NCBI GenBank assembly: GCA_023333565.1
Contig: JAJKFH010000482.1
Coordinates: forward strand, 62,001-126,000
Direction of reading: 5' to 3'
DNA length: 64,000 nucleotides
DNA from: Puffinus mauretanicus
Lineage: Eukaryota > Chordata > Aves > Procellariiformes > Procellariidae
Part shown: in pieces, positions 20,901 to 32,800 of the stretch
Layout: each line of letters starts with the position of its first letter
How positions within the stretch are numbered: the stretch's first letter is position 1
Translations under genes and position numbers: made by a program
Notes under the pieces: generated by a model
The model's input: only the letters and a program-made list of their open reading frames with translations
Database searches by the model: none
What the model was told of the DNA's origin: nothing

Positions 20901-23900
20901 ACCTTTCTGGGTGTGCGGCTGGCTCCTCTACACCCCCTTCATGAAGTTAGGGTCCAAACCTGCCGCACAGCCAACGACTGCCCCAGATAACGCTCCCAGC
21001 CACCCCGCAATCCCCGTTCCATCTCCCAAGCCAGGCATCCATCCTACGTAGCTTGAAGGCCTCCAGAGATTTCCCTCGCGTGAAGTTGCCCTGTGTACCC
21101 TCAAACCCAGCTGAGCTTTGAGCATCTACCACCGTCGGCAAGAGCCCAGCCGTCACCTTGCTTCATCTGCTCCAAATCTGGCTCCTCCCAGCCCCATCTG
21201 GTGCTCCCTATTCTTGAACTGGAAAAGAGCAGGAGCGATCTCTCCCCATCCACCTTCTCCACCTCGTTCTTTGGACCCCATGGGCTTCACCACCACCCCC
21301 CGTCAGACTAGAGTCCTCCTTACGCAGCCATTCCCTGCCCAGGGCTCTCTCCTGTATTTTCAGCTTCCCCGTCTCCCATTCCGGGTGTTTTATTCTACCG
21401 CTGTCACACGCAGCTTCTGATGTAGACGAGCTGCTCTCCTGTTATCTCGGGCCTTCTGCTGCGCCCTCCGAATCCACGCTGCCAGCGTCCCCCAACGTCT
21501 CCTCACCCCTGGAGATCTCACCCAAGAACGGGAAGGCCGTTCTTCCCTTGCCGCTGCCCCCCTTCCCTTCCCTTGCTGGGGATGTTCCCCCCATCCCGTC
21601 CCTCTGCCTCCCTCCTCCAGCGCGTTGTTCCCCATGACTGGATCTAGAAACGCTTCCTCCGCCGCATCGCTCTCGCCACTGGCATCCCCTTCCCACCCAA
21701 CGCCCCTCGGCACAGAGCCTGCGCCGGGAAGACACCGATCCCGTGGGAATGTTAAGCCGCTGCCCTGTCAGCGGCCACGGGACACGCAGGGAAGCGGGCT
21801 GGACGCTTCCCCCTCCCCGGTACCTGGTAGTAATAGTCATCCAGGTAGGGATCAGTGCTCTGCAGCTGCATCATCTGGATCTTGGACACCCAGTCCTTCT
21901 CCCGCTGCAGCATGAGGTTGGCGTAGGGATCTTTGCGCATCTGCTCCTGGTGGCTGCTCCGGTGGCCCCCTCGGTCCCCCACCGAGCCGTTGAGGCTCCG
22001 GTGCTGGCTGGCAGGAGGCAAGAAGGGCACCCGTGAGCACACAGGAGCTACAGGAAGGGACAGAGAGCGGTGCACAGGCTAGCCCCGGCAGCACAACCCC
22101 CCCGCGGCGGAGGGGCGATGCAACCCGCCCCCCAACACTGCGCCGGGCAGCCCCTCGCCCGGCTCCGGCGCAGGGCCGGCACTCACTTTCGGTTCTGCTG
22201 CCGCTGGTGCAGGAGCCGGCGGTGCTGGGGGTGCAGGTGGGTCGTATCCGGCCGGAACATCTGGTGCTGCGGCCTGGGGAGAGCGGGGAAGTCTCAGAGG
22301 CGGCTGCAGAGAGCGGGCAGGAGGCCGGGAGAAGGACCAGCACCTACCTCAGGCTCTGCAGGTGGGATCCGGGGCCCGGCGGGTGCTGCGGCTGCGAGGG
22401 AGGTGGAGCGGGGGGAGCCCCGAAGAAGGCACGAAACCCGCTGGCCGGAGACATCATCTGCCCGACTCTGCCCTGGAGCAGCTTGGGATTCACGGAGGGG
22501 AGGGGGCTCCCAACCAGGCCAGAGACCCGGGCAAACTGGCTGGGGGACATTCGGCCGGCCTGGCAGAGCAGAGAGGGCACCCGGAGTCAGTTGGGGGCAG
22601 ATTTGGGGGCAAAGGGAAAGGCCCAGCCAGGGCAGCCGCGTCTGGGACGGCCAGAAAGAGCCACGCAGAGCCAGCTCCCGCAGTCACGTGAAGAGAAATG
22701 CCGGGACCCTGCCCGTGGGGGGGCCGGGAAAGCGCAGGAAGGGAGCGGAGGGGGTTTTACCTGGGCTCCTCCGAGCAGCTGCGCTCTCTGCAGGTGGGTG
22801 AGGACGGGAGAGACGCTGTGGGGGAACGGGTGGCCCAGGAGGGAGGAGTTCTGGGGAAAGAGAAGGGAAGAGGGACCCTGGTCACAGCGCTGGCACAGCC
22901 GATGGTGGGCAGACGGGGAACGGGCGACGGCACGAGACGAAGCCCCAGGAGGGTGCCCCAGGCGGGCTGGGAGCCAGGCCAGGCTCCAGGGAGCGGAGCC
23001 GACCCAGCAGGATGAGGCAGACGGGCCGAGCTACGGAACTAGAGACAAGCTGCTGGCTGGCTTGTGTGTGACGGTGACAGGTCCAGCGCCATCGGGGCCC
23101 AAACTTGCAGATGGGAGGAGGGGAACAGGGCACCGGAGGTTTCTGAGAACCTCCCAGCAACAGGGACCTCGAAACCAGCACCCAGGAGGAAGGGTGCAGA
23201 GGGGGCTGCGTACCGGTACGTTGCAGAGCTGGTTGGGGGACATCCTCTCGCCGTAGGGAGCGGGGTAGCGCTGCTGCATGGTAGCTCGGATGTGGACAGG
23301 CTTCGGACACAGGATCTAGGAGGAAGGAAGGAGCGCAGACCCCCCCGTCAGCTCCCTGGGGACCAGCCTGCGCCCTCTGAGCCGCAGGCGGCGAGCGGGG
23401 CCCATGGGGAGGTACCTGCTGGTTGAAGTTGGGCACGGCAGCCTGCTTGGGAGGGGTGCCGATGGGGACAGCCCGGACAGGGGGGCTCCCGATGACAGGG
23501 GACGATGAACGCCGGGGCAACGCCCGCTCGGAGGGGTCCCGCTCTTCCTCTCGAGCCTGGGGGGGTCTCTGAGGCAGAGCGTAGTCCAGCACGGACACCG
23601 ACGGCATCTCCTGCAAGAGGAAGGGGAGAGAAAGCCCCCCCCCGGGATAACAGTCACTGACTGGGACGGGGAGGACTGGCACCCAGGGACATTGCCAGGA
23701 AGCGATGGGCACATCCTTCCTTCCGCCAGGTCTTCTCCGCATCCCACTGCACTTCTCTGGGAGCCCCACGCGATGGCGGGGGTTCCTGGGGACCCCCAGG
23801 GCCTGCCCCGCAGAGCCCACGTCGCTGCTAAGACGCCCGTTTGTGGTGACAGCGCTGCCCGAGCGTGGGGTGGGAACGCTCTGCGTCACCGCCGCGCAGG

Positions 23901-25319
23901 CTGCACGCACACACCCGGTTCCCAGCCCTCGTCAGCCCTGCAGAGCGGGAGAGGGCTGGCTGCACAGCACGCTCCGCTTGCACTTAAAAGCCTGACTCTT
24001 AATTAACCCGCAACAAAAAAGAAAATCCTCTGCCTTGAGGCGCTGACATTCCCAAACCCTGACGGCAGCGCCGACGTCTCTCAGACATCACCATGGATCA
24101 GCAATAACCCCCCAGCCTGGCTCTCCAGCCTCTGAGGTGGGACAAGGGGTGACATCTAAGAGGGTCTTACAAATGAGCCAGAGAGCGGCCACCCGCACCC
24201 AGCCAGGGGCAAGCAGGACGCCCCACCGTCCCAGGCTGATCTGGAGGTGCTCCCCAGCACCGGTGAGCCTGCGGCAGCACAGCACATCTCGCCCCTCAGC
24301 GCCCAGCTCGCTGCCACAGGAGTTTGGGGGGAGGGGGCGTTAGGGAAGCCACGATGGCTACCACTCGTGCCCCGGCACCGTACCTGAGTGAGAAGCGGCC
24401 CCCGGATGCGCCGCAGGACGGCCGAGCTGTCCCAGATGCTGGAATTCAACCCTCCAGGCTGCTGGAAAACAGACAGGGAGTCAGCACGGCACTGCTGGGT
24501 CCACACCCGCCCCAGCGCTGTCGGATCCGCACCCACCCCATCCTCCTTCCCACCTGCGCGGGGGCCCTGGTCTGCACAGCCTGCATGATGGCGGGATCCT
24601 CCAGCTCGCTGTCGATAACCAGCCTGGTCAGCCGCTCCGCCAGCGTATCCTCGGGTTCACCCAGCAGATCCACCTCCTCTCCGCCGGGCCCATCCCGCTC
24701 CCTGGCTGCCATCGGTTTATCCTCCAGCTCCGCCAGCCGCTCGTGTGCCTCCTGCCAGTCGTCGTCTGCGAAGGACCCGCGGTGAGGGACAGGGAAGGTA
24801 TCGGCGAGGCGGGAAGGGCGCACGGCCCCGTGGGTGGGAGGTTGTGGGGGTTTCGCACAAACAAGCGCTCACCGACAGCCCCGGCTCCGAAGGTGTCATC
24901 GTTGAACTGGTCGATATCTTCATCTTCCTCCCCCAGGGCCTGGAAAGCGTCTTCATCCTCATCCAGCGGGCAGTCCTCCAGGGACTGGGGGAGAGAGGGG
25001 CGGGGAGAGGGGGGTTAGCACCGGCTTCCCACCCGCAGCACCCCACAACCCGCGCTTTCCCTTCCCGGTGGCCTCCACACCGACCCCCAGCACCGGGGCG
25101 GCCGTGAGGGTGCTGGCTGGGTACCCTGCCCATGCACCCTCCCCACCCCGGCCCGGGTGGCTCCCCCTGCATTCCCAGCCCTCCCAGGCCCTCCCTGCTC
25201 ACCTGGTAACGGGAACATGAGTGGCGGGCGGCGGCGCCCACTGCCTGCAGGCTCCGCAAGTGGCCTGCTCCCAGGCCCCCGGCCCTGCTGGCATGGAGCC
25301 GCTTTTTCAGTGGGCGCAT
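14955..25319 (-). CDS. PATL1: PAT1 homolog 1, deadenylation-dependent decapping factor
   Basis: Coding exons in transcript order: 25319-25203, 24984-24873, 24765-24554, 24461-24384, 23610-23416, 23315-23214, 22850-22761, 22559-22348, 22273-22187, 22007-21824, 20134-20011, 19898-19801, 19698-19639, 19136-18988, 18366-18207, 17486-17331, 16644-16553, 15303-15154 and 14976-14955. From exon 2 on they give 760 aa in one phase (human about 770 in total). The acidic N-terminus ([15 protein letters not shown]) is typical, followed by a Pro-rich middle and the conserved Pat1 mid and C-terminal helical domains. The protein bridges DDX6, LSM1-7, CCR4-NOT and the decapping complex in P-bodies. Two oddities are discussed as findings: the usual ATG is out of frame, so the in-frame upstream ATG at 25319 is used here with low confidence, and the last coding exon is only 22 nt. 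Confidence 0.92.
15376..15932 (-). mobile_element. CR1 LINE, 5'-truncated 3' end
   Basis: About 555 bp in the minus orientation. The 3' end is the diagnostic CR1 terminal repeat (ATTCTATGA copies, here at 15376-15395 in reverse). The minus strand still reads a CR1 reverse-transcriptase ORF tail, including [18 protein letters not shown] and a [23 protein letters not shown] stretch, interrupted by a stop after [10 protein letters not shown]. It sits in a PATL1 intron in the sense orientation, between the exons ending at 15303 and starting at 16553. Confidence 0.93.
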
Positions 25320-25440
25320 CGCGCATGACGTCACTCCACTTCGCTAGCGCGGGGAAGGGGTGAGGCGCATGCGCGGCGGCTGGGCGCGCGATGTAGGGGG
25401 CGGGTCTGTGTTAGCCCCGCCTTCTTATAAGGCCTTAAAG
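25203..25440 (-). promoter_or_regulatory. PATL1 promoter with CRE and NRF1 sites
   Basis: A palindromic CRE, TGACGTCA, is at 25326-25333 and an NRF1 palindrome, GCGCATGCGC, at 25365-25374, both just upstream of the first PATL1 exon. A TATAA-like element (CTTATAAGG) sits at about 25426-25434. Neither factor site has a preferred strand. Their position suggests transcription starts near 25220-25320. Confidence 0.55.
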
Positions 25441-25509
25441 GAGCCGCACCGCCCCCGGGCTGCTCTTAAAGGGGCAGCGGCCCCTTTTCTCCTCCGCGGG
25501 TGCAATCCC

Positions 25510-26405
25510 TCACGGACGCGCGTGTCCCCCAGCTGTCACCGCATCCATAGCTCTGTCCATCCCCACCCGTGTGCCCTATCCCCAGCCGTGCCCCCCCCCC
25601 CAGCTGTGACCTCCATCCACAGCCGCGTCCCCCAATTCTGTCCCCTGTCCGCAACCATGTCCCCCAGCTGTCCCCTCTCCCCAGCTGTGACCACTATCCA
25701 TAGCCGCGTCCCCTCTCCCCAGCCACGTCCCCTCTCCCCAACCGTGTCCCCCGTCCCCAGCCGCATCCCCTCTCCCCAGCCACATCCCCCATCCCCAGCC
25801 ATGGCCCCCGTTCCCAGCTGTGTCCCCCATCCCCGTCCGTGTCCCCTCTCCCCAGCCGTGTCCCCCATCCCCAGCTGCGTCCCCCCAGCCACGTCCCCTC
25901 TCCCCAACCGTGTCCCCCGTCCCCAGCTATGTCCCCCATTCTCCCAGCTGTGTCCCCATCCCCGTCCGTGTCCCTCTCCCCGCCTCCTTGTCCCCATCCC
26001 CAGGCATGTCCCCCATTCTAGCTGTGTCCCCATCCCTGTCCTATGTCCCTCTCCCTCAGCCATGTCCTCCCCAGCTGTGTCCCCATCCCCAGCTGGGTGT
26101 CCCCCAGCCACGTCCCTCTCCCCAGCTGTGTCCTGTATCCCCAGCTAGTGCCCCCCAGCCACGTCCCTCTCCCCAGCTGTGTCCCTGTCCCCAGCTGTGT
26201 CCCCTGTCCCCAGTCAGCATCCTCCTCTCCCCAGCCACATCCCCCATCCCCAGCCATGTCCCCCGTTCCCAGCTGTGTCCCCCATCCCCGTCCGTGTCCC
26301 CTCTCCCCAGCCATGTCCCCCATCCCCAGCTGCATCCCCCCAGCCGTGTCCCCTCTCCCCAGCCGTGTCCCCCATCCCCAGCCATGTCCCCCACTGCAGC
26401 CACCC
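25510..26405. repeat. C-rich minisatellite array between PATL1 and STX3
   Basis: About 890 bp of roughly 20-bp units of the type CCCCAGCCGTGTCCCCTCTC, with many variants and higher-order blocks. For example, parts of 25740-25990 and 26220-26400 repeat the same unit series. It fills the interval between the two divergent genes. Confidence 0.88.
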
Positions 26406-26820
26406 GTGACCGGGGACGACACGTCGTTGGCGCGTGACCCCCGTGGGGACCAGCTTCCTCATCGCCTCCCAGCCGGGGCCACCCCGCATCCGTCCCCGCC
26501 TCGCCGCCACCTCCCGGGGTGGCCGGGGGCACCCACAGCCGTCGCCTTTAACGGGCCCGGTGTCCCCGAGTGTCCCAGGTGAAGGGTGGCTCCACCTCGT
26601 CCCTCCCCTCGGCGCCTTCCTGCCTTCCTTGTGCCTGTCACTGGGGATTAGCGAAGGGACAGCCCTGGGCTTGGGGACAGGGACGGGGACAGGGCCACCC
26701 GCCACCTCCTCTGGATGTAGAAGGCCCAGCTGGCCGGGGAGGACCGAGGGTGGCATCCCCCATCCCTGCGGTGGGCGAGGACGGGGACCCCCCCGCGCCC
26801 CGCCAGCCCTCGGGGGCACC

Positions 26821-29800
26821 ATGAAGGACCGGCTGGAGCAGCTCAAGGCGGTGAGAGACCCCGGGGTGGGGAGGGGACGGGGGGCACCTCGTGGGGCGGG
26901 GGTCCCTGGGGCTCGCTGCGGGTCCCTGAGAGCCCACCCCATGGTGCCTGGGGGTGTCACGGGGATGGGGTCCCTGACAGCCCACCCCACGGTGCCCGGG
27001 GGTGTCACGGGGATGGGGGGCCCTGGGAGCCCACCCCACGGTGCCTGGGGGTGTCACGGGGATGGGGGGCCCTGGGAGCCCACCCCACAGTAGATGAGGG
27101 TGTCACGGGGATGGGGGTCCCTAAGAGCCCACCCCACGGTGCCGGGGGGTGTCATGGGGATGGGGTCCCTGGGAGCCCACCCCACGGTAGATGGGGGTGT
27201 CACGGGGATGGGGGTCTCTAAGAGCCCACCCCACAATGATGGGGGTGTCAGTGGAAAGGACCGGGGGGGTCAGCCCTCTGTGTCGCTTGGGGGTGCGGAG
27301 GGTATTTTGGGGGGACATGAGCTGTACCCCCCATGCTGTGGGCTGCAACGGGGAGACACCAGCCCCCACCCGGGGTTCCCGTCCCTTGGGGGGGCCGGGG
27401 GCCAATGCGGGGTGCCCACGGGGTGCCCAGCACCCTATCCTGCACCCCACACCTCGCCGCGCTCCCCGCCACCATCGCCGCTTCCTCCTCCCGCGCCCGC
27501 CCTGCCGTGGGGCCCCGCTGCCCCCCGCTCCCCGGGGGCCTCCCCCTGCCAGCGTCGGCTCCCCCCAGGCAGTGGGGGGGTCCCAGCAGCCCCCCACCCC
27601 GCGCCCGGGCCCTTGCGTGGGGCTTGGCAGGGATTTAGCGGGGATTACGAAGCCATCAGATAAAACCTTTGGGAGGGAGAGAAGGGATTAATTTTATTTT
27701 TACTCCAGCGGGGGGGGCGGGGGTCCCCAGCTGGGGCCTGTCCCCCTCTCTGGGGACACCACAGCCGGACCCCGGGGTGCCAGCGGAGATGAGGGGGGCG
27801 AGGGGAGGCAGAGGGGACAGGGCTGGCACCCCGGGAAGGGACGGAGCCGGGAGCCTGTGGGTGGGTGGCCAGGCATGACGCCAGGGTGATGGGCAACATC
27901 CACCTTGGGGCCCCCCGCCGAGCCCCGGCGCTGTTCAGACTGGCCACGGGACGAAGGTTGGGGCCATAAAACCCCGTCCCCGTCCCCGTCCCCTCCCTCC
28001 GGCCAAGCCCAGCAATCCCTTAATTCCCCGGCCGTGCTGGGGCCAGATGTGATTCGAGCTCAGCCCCCCCCCCCGCCGCTGCAGATGTCCCCCGCTGGGC
28101 CACCGCGTCCCCATGGCTGCTCCCGCCGCGTCCCCCCCTGACCCCGCAGAGCTGGTGGCCGCCCCGGGTGACTGTCACCCAGGGGGTGTCCCCGAGTGCA
28201 AGCAAGGGGGGTGCCACCCCTGAGCGCTGCCCGCCGTACCCCGCAGAAGCAGGACGCGGACGATGACACGGAGGAGCTGGAGATCGCCGTCGACAACACG
28301 GCGTTCATGGACGAGTTCTTCTCGGAGGTGAGGGGGGGGCCGGGCACGGGGCAGGGGGGTGCGGGGCTGCCTCCTGACCCCCCCCCCATCCTGCCCGGCT
28401 TGTCTAGATCGAGGAGACCCGGCAAAACATCGACAAGATCTCGGAGAACGTGGAGGAGGCCAAGAAGCTCTACAGCATCATCCTCTCGGCCCCCATCCCT
28501 GAGCAGAGTGAGTGTGACAGCCGCGTCCCCTCCCTGGGTCACGGGTCCCCTCCCCAGGTCACGGGTCCCCTACCCGGGGACGTTCGCGCGGTGGCTTCCC
28601 CGTCTCACGTGCTGCGACCCCGCAGAGACCAAAGATGACCTGGAGCAGCTGACGGCGGAGATCAAGAAAATGGCCAACGGCGTCCGCAACAAGCTGAAGA
28701 GTGAGTGGCCGCGGTCCCACCAGCCCCGCGGGTCCCCCTGTCCCCGTGGGAAGGGCAGGGTGTGCTGGGGACACTGGGGCCGTGGTGTGGTGGGGAAGGT
28801 CCCTGACGGGCTGGGGTCCGGCTCTCGCCAGGCATGGAGAGGAACATCGAGCAGGACGAGGCGCGGTCCTCCGCCGACCTCCGGATACGCAAGTCCCAGG
28901 TGAGCTCCGCTCCCTGGGGGACCCCGTCCCCAGCACCGGGTCCTGACCCCGGGGACCAGGGAGGTGCCATGCCCAGGGTGTCCCCAGCCCCATGTCCTTG
29001 TCCCCATCCCCAGCACCGGGTCCTGACCCCGGGGACCAGGGAGGTGCCATGCCCAGGGTGTCCCCAGCCCCATGTCCTTGTCCCCATCCCCAGCACTGGG
29101 TCCTGACCCCGGGGACCAGGGAGGTGCCATGCCCGGGGTGTCCCCAGCCCCATGTCCTTGTCCCCATCCCCAGCACTGGGTCCTGACCCCAGGGACCAGG
29201 GAGGTGCCATGCCCGGGGTGTCCCCAGCCCCATGTCCTTGTCCCCATCCCCAGCACTGGGTCCTGACCCTCGGGACCAGGGAGGTGCCATGCCCGGGGTG
29301 TCCCCAGCCCCATGTCCTTGTCCCCATCCCCAGCACTGGGTCCTGACCCTCGGGGGACCAGGGAGGTGCCATGCCCAGGGTGTCCCCAGCCCCATGTCCG
29401 TGTCCCCATCCCCAGCACTGGGTCCTGACCCTCGGGACCAGGGAGGTGCCATGCCCAGGGTGTCCCCAGCCCCATGTCCTTGTCCCCATCCCCAGCACTG
29501 GGTCCTGACCCCGGGGACCAGGGAGGTGCCATGCCCAGGGTGTCCCCAGCCCCATGTGCTTGTCCCCATCCCCAGCACTGGGTCCTGACCCTCGGGACCA
29601 GGGAGGTGCCATGCCCAGGGTGTCCCCAGCCCCATGTCCTTGTCCCCATCCCCAGCACTGGGTCCTGTCCCCCAGGGACCGGGGAGGTGCCATGCCCTGA
29701 GTGTCCCCAGCCCCACGTCCTTGTCCCCGTCCCCAGCACTGGGTCCTGTCCCCCAGGGACCGGGGAGGTGCCATGCCCGGGGTGTCCCCAGCCCCACGTC

Positions 29801-32800
29801 CTTGTCCCCATCCCCAGCACTGGGTCCTGTCCCCCAGGGACCGGGGAGGTGCCATGCCCGGGGTGTCCCCAGCCCCACGTCCTTGTCCCCGTCCCCAGCA
29901 CTCGGTCCTGTCCCGCAAGTTCGTTGACGTCATGACCAAGTACAACGAGGCGCAGGTCGACTTCCGGGAGCGCAGCAAGGGCCGGATCCAGCGCCAGCTC
30001 GAGATCAGTGCGTGCCCCCCGCCCCCTCAGGCCCCGCCCCTCTGGAGAACTGGGCGGGGCTTCATCCTTCTGACCCTGCCCCTTTAGCAAAATGGGTGGA
30101 GCCAGGCCCTACAGACCCCACCTCTTTGGCAAAGTGGGTGGAGCCACATCATACAGACCCCACCCCTTTGGCAAAGTAGGTGGAGCAAGGCCCTACAGAC
30201 CCCACCCCTTTGGCAAAGTGGGTGGAGCCAGGCCCTACAGACCCCACCCCTTTGGCAAAGTGGGTGGAGCCAGACCCTACAGACCCCACCTCTTTGGCAG
30301 TGGTGAGCCAGCCCCTACAGACCTGCCCCTTTGGTAGAGATGGGTGGAGCCCCCCTACAGACCCCACCTCTTTGGCAAAGTGGATTTTGGAGCCAGCCCT
30401 ACAGACCCAGCCCTGGTAAAACAGATGGAGCTGGACACTAAAGACCCGCCCTTTTGTGAAGCTGGTGGAGCTAGGCCCCAAAGACCCTGCCCCTTTGGGA
30501 AAGTGGGTGGAGCCAGGCCCTCCAGGCCCCACCCCTTTTAAGCAAAGTGGTGAGCTAGCCCTACAGACCCCACCCCTTTGGTAAAAGCAGACAGCTGGAC
30601 TAAAGACCCCACCCCTTCAGCAGTGCAGTGGAGCTAGGCCTCAGACCCTGCCTCCTTTGATGGAGTGCATGGGCCTCCCACTGGACCCCACGTTCAAGTA
30701 GCCGGGTGAGAACACGACGAGGAGCTGGGCTGAGATGCTGGAGCGGGAACCCCTCCATCTTCACCTCCGGGGTGCGCCCACTGGGGGGGGGGACCAGGGG
30801 ACCAACTAGGACTCCCTGATTCGCCCTCGCCCCTTCCCCGCCTCGTCGCAGATCATGGACTCTAGGATCTCAAGCAAGGCTGAGCTAGACGAGGCAGCCT
30901 ACAAGGACATCGTGCGGGTGAGAGCAGCATCAAGGGAGCCACACTCTATTTCTGCCGACATCGCCATGCTGGTGGAGAACCAGGTACGGCTCTGTGGGGG
31001 ACAGCAGGACCTGTGCATGGGCTGCATGGGGATGAGCAGGACCTGTGCATGGGACCAGCAGGGACCTCAGATGGGACAAGCAGGATCCGTGGCATGGGAC
31101 GGTAGCAGGGACCCTGCATGGGGATGACAGCATGGGGGCTGCACGCGGGACCCAGTAGCAGGGGACTGCATGGCACAGCCCAGCAGGGACTCCAGCACAC
31201 AGGGCGACAGGGACCTGTGCATGAGGAGTGAGCAGGGACCTGTGCATGGGGCTGCACGTGGACAAGCAGGACCTGTGCATAGGGACAAGGCTGCACAGGG
31301 ATGAGCAGGGACTCAGCCCGTAGGGCTGTGCCAGGGATGAGCAAGGACCTGTGCATGAGGATGAGAGCAGGGACCTGTGCATGGGCTGCATGGGGACGAG
31401 CAGGGACCTGTGCATGGGCTGCATGGGATGAGCAGACCGTGCATGAGGCTGCACAGGGATGAGCAGGGACCTGTGCATGGGACTGTGTGGGGACCTGTGC
31501 AGGGCAGGGACTCAGTGCATGGGCTGCACAGGCATGGGGCTGCACGTGGACAAGCAGGGACCTGTGCATGGGGCTGCACAGGGAAGACCAGGGACCTGTG
31601 CATGGGCTGCATGGGGACGAGCAGGGACCTGTGCATGGGCTGCATGGGGACGACCAGGGACCTGTGCATGAGGATGCGTGGCGACCCATGCGTGAAGCCG
31701 CACAGGGACTGGCACTCAGGGCTGTGCAGGGCTCCGTGGGGACACAGGGTGGCACGGGGCCACGTGGGCACCTGCACGGGGCAGCACAGGGACCCGTGCA
31801 GGGGGACCCAGGCACGGAGCCAGGCGGGGCTGGGTGGTGACCGGTGCATAGGTCCCTGTGGGACCACCCAGCACCCAAGCCCCTGGGGGCCTGGGGGGGG
31901 GGCAGGGGCGGGCAGGGGTGCGCCCCACGCCGCGGTGGTCCCGGCCCCTCTCTCAGCCCCTCTCTGTCCCCCCCATGCAATGCGAGGAGCCACCGCGTGC
32001 ACCGGGGAAGGGTGAGTACCCGCGCCGTGGGGCCGTGCCACGGGTCGTGGGGCCGTGCCACGTGCCGTGGGGCCGTGCCACGGGGTCCCTGCTGAACGTG
32101 TCCCCTCTCCTGTCCCCGCAGGGTGGGCTGCTGGATAACGTGGAGCAGCACGTGATGCACACGGCCGAGCACGTGGAGCAGGCGAACCAGCAAACCAAGA
32201 AGGCGCTCCAGTACCAGGGCCAGGCGCGCAAGGTGGGTGGGTGCCAGCACCCTTGGGTGCTCTCAGCGTCCCCCCCCCTCCTCTTCTCTCTCTCTCTGTC
32301 TCTCTCTGCCTCCGCCCCGCCGCCCCCGCGCCCCGTAGGGAGCCATGATCGACCGCATAGAGAACAACATGGACCAGTCTGTCGGCTTCGTGGAGCGGGC
32401 CGTGGCTGACACCAAAAAGGCCGTGAAGTACCAAAGTGAGGCCAGGAGGGTGAGACGGACCGACGGCCCCAGTGTCCCCCAGTGTCCCCTCCACAGCCCC
32501 CAGCATCCCAAAGGCACCCCCAGTGCCCCCCTCTGTCCCTTCACCTCTCCCAGTGCCCCCAGTATCTCCCCATATCCTCCAGTGGCCCTGAGACCCCCTT
32601 GTCACCCCAGGCACCTCATGTCCCCCAGCCAGCCCTTATGTCCCCCAACCACCCCTCGGGTCCCCACCTGCCCCCAGTGGTCCCCCAGATGACCCCAATG
32701 ACTCCCACCTACCCCCAGTGACCCCCCGCCACCCCAACCGGTCCCTGCTCCTCCCTCGTGACCTCCACGGGTTGGCAGCTCTGTCCCTCTCTGTCCCCCT

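Noticed and set aside
28559..30090. 400-500-aa minus-strand frames with repeated [17 protein letters not shown] motifs
   Set aside because: They are antisense readings of the 80-bp STX3 intron array and overlap true STX3 exons.
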